NCBI GenBank assembly: GCA_028716125.1
Contig: JAQUQK010000059.1
Coordinates: 1-9,773, forward strand
DNA length: 9,773 bases
Source of the DNA: Thermoplasmatota archaeon
Lineage (GTDB): Archaea; Thermoplasmatota; JAQUQK01
Reading direction: 5' to 3'
Every line of letters starts with the position of its first letter. The stretch's first letter is position 1. The position numbers and the translations under genes were made by a program. The notes beneath the pieces are model-generated. The model worked only from the letters and a program-made list of their open reading frames with translations. It ran no database searches and was not told where the DNA came from. Shown here piece after piece: positions 1 to 6,150 of the stretch.

Positions 1-308
1 GCGAGCGCAAGGCCAACGCCGTAAAGCGAAGCGACAAATGGTTTCCATTTTGGCTTGTTGATGAATAGCGCCGCAAATCCGGCAACCGCAAGAAGTATTA
101 TGCCCCATGCAAAATGATGAATGTGCGTGCCGTATATGTAAAGATAAACGTAAGGCGAGAAGAGGTAAACAATAATGCGCACAAATATAAACGTAGGCAG
201 AAAAGACAGAAGCACCCAAAAAGACACGTCCCTTCTTTTTTTCAGGACAAGGCTACGATACGCCGCTTCGAATATTCGCAAAGTCCCGCTCTTTGCCTTG
301 GCTTCCAT
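1..308 (-). CDS. Integral membrane protein, N-terminal part (runs off the left edge)
   Basis: This reading frame is open from an ATG at 308 to the left edge, giving about 102 residues with no stop. It begins MEAKAKSGTLRIFEAAYRS. A basic stretch (KKRRD, about residues 23-27) is followed by a hydrophobic segment at about 29-50. Next comes a short region holding a histidine cluster, GTHIHHFAWG (about 60-69), a second hydrophobic segment to about residue 83, a basic turn (NKPKWKP), and the start of a third. An in-frame TAG lies 9 bases upstream of the ATG, which fixes the N-terminus. The basic N-terminal side suggests a cytoplasmic N-terminus. I do not recognise the family. The histidines between two helices could bind a metal or lie near a membrane active site, but that is inference. 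It is on the same strand as the phosphoribosyltransferase gene and 77 bases downstream of it, with a possible TATA element near 339-350. Confidence 0.75.
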   Translation of the reverse strand, partial: MEAKAKSGTLRIFEAAYRSLVLKKRRDVSFWVLLSFLPTFIFVRIIVYLFSPYVYLYIYGTHIHHFAWGIILLAVAGFAALFINKPKWKPFVASLYGVGLAL

Positions 309-385
309 AGTTATCTACAAAAGAATATTGCCCGCCGGATACTAAATTCTTTTTGTTAGAATGATGAAAATGGAATCAGGGTTAA

Positions 386-946
386 TTAAAATCGGCCTTT
401 CAGTACATCGTAGACGCCCATCCCCTTGCGCTTTACCTCTTCGTCCGAAAGGCCTTCGATCTCGTGCGGGAAAACTATCCAGCCGTTGCATTCCTTGACA
501 TAAAAATCGGGCTTTATTGACGTCCTGTTGTTTAGCGGCTTGTAGTAAACGGTTGCGGTGCGCACATCCGGGCGCTTTTCCTTGCAGCTCTCTTTTATGG
601 CGCGTGCTACCGCTTCCATGGTAAGCCCGGTGTCAAAGACGTCGTCCACGACGAGAAGTTTCTCGCCCTGCTTTATCCCTTCGACCACGTGCTCAATGCC
701 GATAATGTCCACTTTCCCGGTCTGCTCGAACTTGACATAGGACTGCGCCTTTATCGCCATGTGCTCCATCTTCGCGCCTTTGACTTTCAGGAATTCATGT
801 ACTGCGATGCCCACGGGCGTTCCGCCGCGCCAGAGCGCAATTATTCTGTCGGGCCGAAAGCCGGAGTCCCACACTTTTCTTGCAAGGCGCATCGAATCCG
901 ACAAAAGCGAGTTTGCGTCCACGTAAAGCTTCTCTTGGCTTGCCAT
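386..946 (-). CDS. Purine-type phosphoribosyltransferase (COG2236-like)
   Basis: This encodes a type I phosphoribosyltransferase of 186 residues from the ATG at 946. The PRPP-binding loop is clear: LLVVDDVFDTGLT at about 97-109, with the two acidic residues D101 and D102. An earlier WRGGTPVG segment (about 39-46) matches the loop that contacts pyrophosphate in this fold. The tail GWIVFPHEIE is typical of the archaeal hypoxanthine/xanthine-guanine group. The expected reaction joins a purine base to PRPP to give a nucleotide and pyrophosphate in the cytoplasm, that is, salvage. The exact base cannot be read from sequence. A longer frame begins at a TTG (1003), but its extra 19 residues are low-complexity and the normal fold begins at KLYVDANSLL, so the ATG is preferred. 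The gene is divergent from pyrG across 105 bases, which places two nucleotide-metabolism genes on one control region. Confidence 0.88.
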   Translation of the reverse strand: MASQEKLYVDANSLLSDSMRLARKVWDSGFRPDRIIALWRGGTPVGIAVHEFLKVKGAKMEHMAIKAQSYVKFEQTGKVDIIGIEHVVEGIKQGEKLLVVDDVFDTGLTMEAVARAIKESCKEKRPDVRTATVYYKPLNNRTSIKPDFYVKECNGWIVFPHEIEGLSDEEVKRKGMGVYDVLKGRF

Positions 947-1004
947 CGTCTCAGCCTGTGGAATGATTGGGGGTTTATTTTGGTTTGCCCCATTTTGCAG
1001 CAAA

Positions 1005-1018
1005 CAATTAAAATATTG
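1005..1018. promoter_or_regulatory. AT-rich, partly symmetric TATA-like element between divergent genes
   Basis: The element CAATTAAAATATTG has inverted CAAT/ATTG ends. On the plus strand its centre is about 40 bases before the pyrG ATG, which would give a 5' leader of roughly 12-15 bases. On the minus strand it is about 65 bases before the phosphoribosyltransferase ATG. A second AT-rich candidate for that gene, GGTTTATTTTGG read on the plus strand, lies at about 970-982, close enough for a nearly leaderless transcript. The assignment rests on position and base composition only. Confidence 0.4.
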
Positions 1019-1051
1019 CAGTCGATGCTAAAAGCCCGTTGACAGCGAGAG

Positions 1052-2677
1052 ATGGTTGAAATGAAATACGTAATTGTCACGGGCGGAGTTATTTCCGGCC
1101 TTGGAAAAGGCATTACCGCGTCGTCGCTTGGAAGGCTTTTGATAGGGGCGGGCTACAAGGTCACTGCAATAAAGATAGATCCATACCTGAATTGCGATGC
1201 GGGCACGATGAATCCAATCCAGCACGGCGAGGTTTTCGTGCTTGACGATGGCGGCGAAGCAGACCTGGACCTTGGAAATTACGAGCGGTTCCTCGACATA
1301 AACATGAACCGCAACCACAACATCACAACTGGAAAGGTTTACCGCGCGGTTCTTGACAAGGAGCGCAGGGGCGACTACCTAGGGAAAACAGTCCAGATCA
1401 TCCCGCACATAACGGATGAAATACGCCAGTGGATAAAGCGCGTTTCGAAAGAGGCGGGCGCCGATATCTGCATAGTAGAGGTTGGCGGCACAGTAGGCGA
1501 CATTGAATCAATGCCTTTCCTGGAAGCGGCCCGCGAACTTCACCGTGAGGTGGGGCACGGAAATTTGCTTTTCCTTCATACAACTCTAATACCAATCGTC
1601 GGCGCTGTCGGCGAACAGAAGACAAAACCAACCCAGCACAGCGTAATGGAACTTCGAAGAGTAGGCATACAGCCGGACATGATAGTCGGCAGATGCTCGG
1701 TGGAAATGGAGGAGGACATACGGGAAAAAATAGCGATGTTCTGCGACGTTCCAAAGGAAGCGGTCATAAGCGCACCCGACGCAAAGAGCATTTACGAAGT
1801 CCCGCTTACGCTTGAAAGGCAGGGCGCCCTCGAATACGCGCTAAAGCACCTCGGCCTGGAGAAAAAGCAGAAGGACATGAAAGAGTGGCGCGAATTTGTT
1901 TCACGCATCCTTGAGCCGAAAAACGAGGTTTCGATTGCAGTTGTCGGAAAATACACGCATCTGCATGATTCATATCTCAGCATAATAGAGTCTTTCCGGC
2001 ATGCAGGCGCGGCGCAGGATGCAAAAGTAAGTATCGTCTGGATAGAAGCGGAAGACCTTGAGCAGGACAAGAAGAAGGCTTGGGACGCGCTCAAGCAGGT
2101 TGACGGCGTTCTCATCCCTGGTGGGTTCGGCTCACGCGGAACTGAAGGCAAGATGATTGCGATAAAACACGCCCGCGAAAACAAGATTCCGCTTCTTGGA
2201 ATATGCTACGGCTTCCAGCTTGCGACGGTCGAATTCTGCAGGAACGTTTTGGGATGGAAGGACGCCAACACCACTGAAAACGACCCGAAAACAAAGCACC
2301 CCGTGGTCTTCATACTGCCCGAGCAAAAAGGAGTCAAGGACATGGGCGGGACGATGCGACTTGGGCTGTATCCGGTGAACATCGCAAATGGAACGAAGGC
2401 ACACGAAATCTACGGCAAGGAAAAAATAGAGGAGCGCCACCGCCACAGGTACGAAATAAACCCGAAATTCATCGCGCAGATAGAAAAAGCGGGAATAAAA
2501 TACACTGGGCGCTCGCCGGACAGGAAGCGCATGGAGATTCTTGAGCTGAAAGGGCACCCATACTTCATTGCAAGCCAATTCCACCCGGAGTTCAAGAGCA
2601 GGCCGGGAAAGCCGTCGCCATTGTTCGCAGGGCTCGTGAAAGCTGCGCTTGAAAGGAAAAAGGCGGGCAAGAGCTAA
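1052..2677 (+). CDS. pyrG: CTP synthase (glutamine-hydrolysing)
   Basis: This converts UTP, ATP and glutamine to CTP, the last step of pyrimidine nucleotide synthesis, in the cytoplasm. At 541 residues it has the full family length. The N-terminal synthetase domain opens with the nucleotide-binding signature VTGGVISGLGKG (about 9-20) and also has the conserved NCDAGTMNPIQHGEVFVLDD and GGTVGDIES segments. The C-terminal glutamine amidotransferase domain runs from about 295 to the end. It has the oxyanion strand PGGFGSRG, nucleophile Cys385 in GICYGFQ, and the His511/Glu513 pair in QFHPEF. The whole catalytic set is present. The start could be the ATG at 1052 or the one at 1061 (MKYVIVTGG), since many relatives begin at MKY. 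No strong SD sequence is seen. The gene is divergent from the phosphoribosyltransferase, and its TAA stop overlaps the end of the opposing mptE. Confidence 0.97.
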   Translation: MVEMKYVIVTGGVISGLGKGITASSLGRLLIGAGYKVTAIKIDPYLNCDAGTMNPIQHGEVFVLDDGGEADLDLGNYERFLDINMNRNHNITTGKVYRAVLDKERRGDYLGKTVQIIPHITDEIRQWIKRVSKEAGADICIVEVGGTVGDIESMPFLEAARELHREVGHGNLLFLHTTLIPIVGAVGEQKTKPTQHSVMELRRVGIQPDMIVGRCSVEMEEDIREKIAMFCDVPKEAVISAPDAKSIYEVPLTLERQGALEYALKHLGLEKKQKDMKEWREFVSRILEPKNEVSIAVVGKYTHLHDSYLSIIESFRHAGAAQDAKVSIVWIEAEDLEQDKKKAWDALKQVDGVLIPGGFGSRGTEGKMIAIKHARENKIPLLGICYGFQLATVEFCRNVLGWKDANTTENDPKTKHPVVFILPEQKGVKDMGGTMRLGLYPVNIANGTKAHEIYGKEKIEERHRHRYEINPKFIAQIEKAGIKYTGRSPDRKRMEILELKGHPYFIASQFHPEFKSRPGKPSPLFAGLVKAALERKKAGKS

Positions 2678-3306
2678 ACAAAAGTCACTTCAAATTTTTC
2701 TAAAATTCTTTTTGCCCATTGAAGTTTCTTCATTTTTATTTCAATATTTTTTGAAAAACCAATAGGGTGCTCGAAGTCAAATCCCGTGACAGAAATGCTT
2801 TTCGTGCCGAAATGCGCGGCAATGCAGACTGCACGGTCGCCGTCCGTAAAGCCGCCGAAATTGTGGACATTTTGCAAAGGCGTTGCCTGAGTTGTTGCAA
2901 CGATCACCCCTGGAAATTGCGGGACCCAGCGACGCAATGCATTCATATTGTCGCCGTGCGCATGTATCGCGGCGATTGCACCCATTCGGTTCAGGAAAAT
3001 TTGGTCTTCTACATTTCCATCAAGGTCTGTGACTAGGATAGTTGGCATAACTTTTGCCGCGCGCATCGCCGAAGCTGAAGAGCCTGCGCAAATGATGGCG
3101 TCGAAACTACCACCGAATTTTGGTGACGCTGGACCTACTACCAGAACGCTCTTGCCTTGTAGCAATTTGCCGAGTTTTTCCAGGGCGAATTCATGCCCTT
3201 CCACTATTTTTGAAAGTATTTGCGCCGCTTTTTCATCCGCTTCGCGCGGCCATCCGAAATCGGCAAGAATCTGTTTATAGATTGGCTCCCACTCTGAGAA
3301 TTGCAT
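2674..3306 (-). CDS. mptE: 6-hydroxymethyl-7,8-dihydropterin pyrophosphokinase, MptE family
   Basis: MptE transfers pyrophosphate from ATP to 6-hydroxymethyl-7,8-dihydropterin. It is the archaeal stand-in for bacterial FolK in making tetrahydromethanopterin or folate. The protein has 210 residues from the ATG at 3306. Family marks are VVGPASPKFGG, the DLDG motif at 94-97 after a hydrophobic strand, HAHGDN at 115-120, and GGFTDGDRAV (F153-R158 within it). These acidic and histidine residues form the expected metal and nucleotide site. A GTG at 3327 would add seven residues. However, a TATA-like run (AAATTTTTAA, about 3329-3338) is centred about 27 bases before the ATG, which predicts transcription starting at or next to that ATG and rules out the GTG. 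The gene stands alone, convergent and overlapping with pyrG, so the context does not show which pterin cofactor is made. Confidence 0.9.
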   Translation of the reverse strand: MQFSEWEPIYKQILADFGWPREADEKAAQILSKIVEGHEFALEKLGKLLQGKSVLVVGPASPKFGGSFDAIICAGSSASAMRAAKVMPTILVTDLDGNVEDQIFLNRMGAIAAIHAHGDNMNALRRWVPQFPGVIVATTQATPLQNVHNFGGFTDGDRAVCIAAHFGTKSISVTGFDFEHPIGFSKNIEIKMKKLQWAKRILEKFEVTFV

Positions 3307-3328
3307 CGGCGGTAAATAGAATTGCACG

Positions 3329-3338
3329 TTAAAAATTT
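3329..3338 (-). promoter_or_regulatory. TATA-like element for mptE (leaderless arrangement)
   Basis: Read on the minus strand this is AAATTTTTAA, centred about 27 bases upstream of the ATG at 3306, the usual archaeal TATA-to-start distance. It supports a leaderless mRNA beginning at the ATG. No SD sequence is present. Confidence 0.45.
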
Positions 3339-3344
3339 GGCTGT

Positions 3345-3390
3345 GAAAATCAAAGAAAAATAAAAGAGATTGTGTGGGATTAAACCCACA
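3345..3390 (-). terminator. Hairpin plus T-rich tail at the 3' end of ftsZ
   Basis: On the plus strand TGTGGG (3373-3378) and CCCACA (3385-3390) form a perfect 6-bp inverted repeat around the loop ATTAAA. Read in the ftsZ direction, the hairpin contains the last codons and the TAA stop. It is followed by a strongly T-rich stretch (about 3345-3369). The arrangement resembles an intrinsic terminator. Archaeal termination depends mainly on the U-rich tract, so the stem may also protect the mRNA end. Confidence 0.5.
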
Positions 3391-4477
3391 TTCCGGACTT
3401 CTGAGCCGGCGCCGCTGCGGTGGTTGCGCCCTTGGCCATATCCACGCGTGACTTGCTGGACGGTCCGAGAATGTCGTTGGATTTCACGCCGGTCATGATT
3501 GCCATGACGCGGACGCGCCCTTCGAATTCAGGGAGGACTCTTGCGCCCCAGATTACATTTGCGTTCGGATCAAGGCCGGTTGTGATTCCCTGCGCGACTT
3601 CCTGCGCCTCACGGAGCGAGAGGTCGGGTCCGCCAGTGATGTGGACGAGCGCGCCAGTTGCGCCGCGGTAGTCAACGTCGAGAAGCGGGTGGTTGAGCGC
3701 CTCATGGACGACTTTCTGCGACTTGTCCTGTCCATTCGCTTCGCCCCAGAGCATGATAGAAACGCCGCCTGCGTTCATTATGGTGCGGACGTCTGCATAG
3801 TCGAGGTTGATGAGCGACGGCTGTGTGATTGTCTCGGATATGCCCTTCACAGTTTCAGCGATGAGCTGATCCATGACGCTGAATGCCTGGTCAATCGGAA
3901 GGTGCGGGACGAATTTCAAAAGGCGGTTGTTGTCAAGGACTACGACGCTGTCTGCGCTCCTGCGAAGCGCATTGAGGCCTTCGTCGGCCTTTCCAAGGCG
4001 GGCGCGCTCGACATTGAACGGCCATGAGACCATTCCTACGACTATTGCGCCCTGCTTCTTTGCGATCTCTGCAACGACCGGAGCCGAGCCTGTGCCCGTG
4101 CCTCCGCCAAGTCCGCATGTAAGGAAAACGAGGTCCGCGCCGCGAAGCATTTCCTCGATCTCTGCACGAGAAAGTTCAGCGCACTGCTTTCCTACTTCGG
4201 GATAGCCGCCTGCTCCAAGTCCGCGGGTGATGCTCTTTCCAATAAGGAGCTTCTTGTCCGCCTGCGTCCTGTCGAGTATAATCTTGTCCGTGTTGATTGC
4301 GATGGTCTTTGCGCCCTTGACACCAATCTTATGGATCCTGTTGATGGTGTTGTTGCCTGCGCCACCGCATCCGACTATCACAATCTGCGGCTGCCCGAAT
4401 TCCTGGAATCCGGTTGGAGCCTCAGTGTTCGACTGCATTGCCTGCGCTATAAGTGAGCCTATTCCGCTGTCTGCCAT
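3380..4477 (-). CDS. ftsZ: Cell division GTPase FtsZ
   Basis: FtsZ is a tubulin-like GTPase that polymerises into the division ring at the inner face of the membrane. The chosen protein has 365 residues. The nucleotide-binding part has VGCGGAGNNTINR (about 34-46), the tubulin signature GGGTGTGS at 124-131, and VVLDNNRLL. The T7 catalytic loop NLDYAD (N224, D226, D229) completes the active site of the neighbouring subunit, so both halves of the GTPase site are intact. The C-terminal tail after the globular part is short and Ala/Ser/Lys-rich, ending in GMWV, a possible membrane-anchor (SepF-type) binding tip by inference. The frame extends to a GTG at 4498, but the ATG at 4477 has a GGGG-containing SD-like stretch about 9 bases ahead and gives the normal start MADSG. 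Which archaeal FtsZ subgroup this belongs to is not decided. Confidence 0.96.
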   Translation of the reverse strand: MADSGIGSLIAQAMQSNTEAPTGFQEFGQPQIVIVGCGGAGNNTINRIHKIGVKGAKTIAINTDKIILDRTQADKKLLIGKSITRGLGAGGYPEVGKQCAELSRAEIEEMLRGADLVFLTCGLGGGTGTGSAPVVAEIAKKQGAIVVGMVSWPFNVERARLGKADEGLNALRRSADSVVVLDNNRLLKFVPHLPIDQAFSVMDQLIAETVKGISETITQPSLINLDYADVRTIMNAGGVSIMLWGEANGQDKSQKVVHEALNHPLLDVDYRGATGALVHITGGPDLSLREAQEVAQGITTGLDPNANVIWGARVLPEFEGRVRVMAIMTGVKSNDILGPSSKSRVDMAKGATTAAAPAQKSGMWV

Positions 4478-4517
4478 TAAGTACATCCCCTTGCACAATT
4501 AATAGAGTGCACTGTGA

Positions 4518-4542
4518 GTATAAATTATATTGATATAAAAGT
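4518..4542 (-). promoter_or_regulatory. TATA-like elements upstream of ftsZ
   Basis: Two candidates are visible on the minus strand: AATTTATAC (about 4519-4527) and CTTTTATAT (4533-4541). They would start transcription about 20 or 33 bases before the ATG at 4477. Either leaves room for the GGGG SD-like site at about 4487-4490. This is a positional inference. Confidence 0.4.
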
Positions 4543-4562
4543 ATTCTTGAACAAACAGGAGT

Positions 4563-5030
4563 CTATCTGGGCTGTTTCTTCTTGTCTTCGCGCACCTGCG
4601 AACCTTGCGGAACCCACTTTTCGACGGCTGCGCGCACCGTTCCGGATGTGCCGAGAGTTTTTACTGTTGCCGGATTATTCCTGCCCCCCATCCATGAAAT
4701 AGAATTTATGAATCGTATCGAGCTTTCCTTGTATCTGTGGGAGCCTTGCGCAACGCCGTATTTTCCGTCAAATCTCAGAAGGTAAAGGTGGCCGTATTTC
4801 AGGGCGGAGACCATGTCCATGCGCGAAACGGGGCTTGCGCTTTCGAGAATGAAAACGTAGTATCTGTTTCTATGCGCCGCCCTGCGCTTCGCTCTCGGTA
4901 TCTGGGGCTCGTTTTGCGGATTTGGCTTTCTTGCACCCCGGCTCTCTTGGCGCACCTGGCTGTTGCGTCCCTGCCTGTTTTCCTGCACGGCCACGGTATT
5001 GAATGCCGATAAAAGAAGGTTCGTAATCAC
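4563..5030 (-). CDS. rnp2: Probable RNase P protein component 2 (Pop5/Rpp14 family), divergent
   Basis: I read this as a divergent Pop5/Rpp14 protein, the archaeal RNase P subunit that works with Rpp30 (Rnp3) to activate the catalytic RNA in removing tRNA 5' leaders. Support comes from the order of three family features: an opening strand after basic residues (NRYYVFIL, about 55-62), a central GVAQGSHRYKESSIRFINSI (92-111) resembling the family's 'G..RC.HRY.......L' segment, and LGTSGTVRAAVEKW (126-139) matching the near-terminal LGxSGTxrxaxxkf signature. The region between the first strand and the HRY segment is shorter than in known Pop5 proteins. About 50 residues at the N-terminus are basic and Gln/Arg/Asn-rich, and the tail is also basic, which suits RNA binding. 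The GTG at 5030 is the longest start. GTGs at 4994 or 4988 are also possible, and there is no early ATG. Confidence 0.65.
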   Translation of the reverse strand: MITNLLLSAFNTVAVQENRQGRNSQVRQESRGARKPNPQNEPQIPRAKRRAAHRNRYYVFILESASPVSRMDMVSALKYGHLYLLRFDGKYGVAQGSHRYKESSIRFINSISWMGGRNNPATVKTLGTSGTVRAAVEKWVPQGSQVREDKKKQPR

Positions 5031-5040
5031 TTTTTTTAAC
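5030..5040. promoter_or_regulatory. TATA-like run shared by the M29 peptidase and the Pop5-like gene
   Basis: The run CTTTTTTTAAC lies about 27-30 bases before the peptidase ATG at 5066, the spacing expected for a leaderless transcript. On the other strand it could drive the Pop5-like gene from about 5008. In that case the GTG at 5030 would be upstream of the mRNA, and GTG 4994 or 4988 would be the true start. Confidence 0.4.
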
Positions 5041-5065
5041 CCCGTTCCAATACACCGGCGATTGT

Positions 5066-6061
5066 ATGCTTTTTGGAAAAATGAAGATGGTCAAAGGCGC
5101 GACGAATGCAGTCAAGGTCATCCTTGATATGAAGTCAGGTGAAAATGTCCTTATCGTCACCGACAAGCCGAAGATGGATATCGGCAAGGCATTCGAGGCA
5201 GCGTCGAAGAAAATTGGCGCAAATGTCAAGATGTATACTCTGCCGCAGGAAGGGCGCCCGATTAAGCAGATACCCGCGGACCTTGAGCCCCTCGTTCCAG
5301 GAAACAACGTCATAATCAACGCATTCTCCGGAATGGCCGAAGAGACGCCGTTCAGAATTTCGCTCATCAAGAAGGAAATAGCAACCAACGCGCGCGTAGG
5401 ACATGCGCCCGGAATCTCCGTGGAAATGATGACAAAAGGCCCGATGACAGTTGACTACGAAAGCGTTGCCAAGAATATTTACCACATGATTGATCTTTTC
5501 AAGGATGCGAAGACTGTCCACATAACCGCCCCGTCTGGAACGGATTTGACGATGAACGTTGAAGACCGCGGATTCGAAACAGATGTAAAGATAAAGGCAG
5601 GCACGTTTGGAAATCTCCCTGCAGGCGAGCTTTGGTGCGGACCTGTGGAGAACGGCGCAAATGGCGTGATAATGTGCGACGGCTCAATCGGCGATCTTGG
5701 CAACGTGAAGAAAGTCCTGAAGATGACAGTTAAGAAAGGAAAGCTCATTGGAATCGAGAGCGAAGACAAGGAATTGGAATCAAAGGTAAAGGAGCTGACC
5801 GCGGTTGACGAAATGGCTTCAGTCATTGGAGAGTTGGGCATCGGCCTGAACCCTGGCGCAAGGCTTACGGGAAATCTGCTCGAAGACGAAAAGGCGGGAG
5901 AAACGGCGCACATAGCATTCGGCAACAACGAGGAAATGATCGGCGGCAAGAACACATCAAAGACGCACCGCGACTTCCTTTTCAACAAGCCGACTATCGA
6001 AGTAGCTTACAAGAACGGCGAAAAGAAAATTCTCATGAATGATGGGAAACTCATCCTCTAA
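5066..6061 (+). CDS. Aminopeptidase of the M29 family (leucyl aminopeptidase/AmpS type, short archaeal form)
   Basis: M29 enzymes are two-metal aminopeptidases that trim N-terminal residues from peptides in the cytoplasm. This 331-residue protein carries the family's C-terminal metal motifs: NLPAGE (E188), GELGIGLNPG (E256), ETAHIAFG (H282) and KTHRD (H301, D303). Together these give the Glu-Glu-His-His-Asp set expected for the two metal ions. The N-terminal half (GENVLIVTD, then NVIINAFSGMAEE) fits the nucleotide-fold-like domain of this family. It is shorter than the roughly 400-residue bacterial enzymes, as several archaeal members are. The start ATG is about 28 bases from a TATA-like run, suggesting a leaderless mRNA. 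It is divergent from the Pop5-like gene with a 35-base gap, and a pyrimidine-rich tract follows the stop. Substrate preference cannot be read from sequence. Confidence 0.85.
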   Translation: MLFGKMKMVKGATNAVKVILDMKSGENVLIVTDKPKMDIGKAFEAASKKIGANVKMYTLPQEGRPIKQIPADLEPLVPGNNVIINAFSGMAEETPFRISLIKKEIATNARVGHAPGISVEMMTKGPMTVDYESVAKNIYHMIDLFKDAKTVHITAPSGTDLTMNVEDRGFETDVKIKAGTFGNLPAGELWCGPVENGANGVIMCDGSIGDLGNVKKVLKMTVKKGKLIGIESEDKELESKVKELTAVDEMASVIGELGIGLNPGARLTGNLLEDEKAGETAHIAFGNNEEMIGGKNTSKTHRDFLFNKPTIEVAYKNGEKKILMNDGKLIL

Positions 6062-6098
6062 TTCTCTCCTTTATCCTTTCTTGCCCTTATTTTCCGTA
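6062..6098 (+). terminator. Pyrimidine/T-rich terminator tract after the M29 peptidase
   Basis: Immediately after the stop is a run of C and T with T clusters (CTTTATCCTTTCTTGCCCTT, then ATTTTCC). This is the U-rich type of signal that ends transcription in archaea. There is no strong hairpin. Confidence 0.45.
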
Positions 6099-6150
6099 AT
6101 TTTCCGAAAAGCCTTTCAAGATTGCCAGCATATTCTATATTGGCGATTTT

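Noticed and set aside
2132..2584. Long minus-strand open frame of 150 codons inside pyrG
   Set aside because: It is antisense to the conserved amidotransferase domain of CTP synthase. Its translation shows no recognisable motifs and it has no promoter or SD sequence.
3307..3327. Upstream GTG start for mptE
   Set aside because: It overlaps the region just downstream of the predicted TATA element, and the family start fits the ATG at 3306.
3641..4205. Plus-strand open frames inside ftsZ
   Set aside because: They are antisense to the conserved GTPase domain. The translations lack motifs, and the coding signal belongs to ftsZ.
4870..5388. Minus-strand open frame of 172 codons across the Pop5-like and M29 starts
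   Set aside because: It overlaps the M29 peptidase in antisense and the Pop5-like gene in another frame. The composition is Ser/Phe/Pro-rich, as expected of a shadow frame.
6124..6144. Imperfect palindrome GCCAGCATATTCTATATTGGC ahead of the PH-domain gene (one base trimmed would not change it)
   Set aside because: It is interrupted by mismatches and too close to the ATG to be a TATA box. There is no second copy to support an operator.
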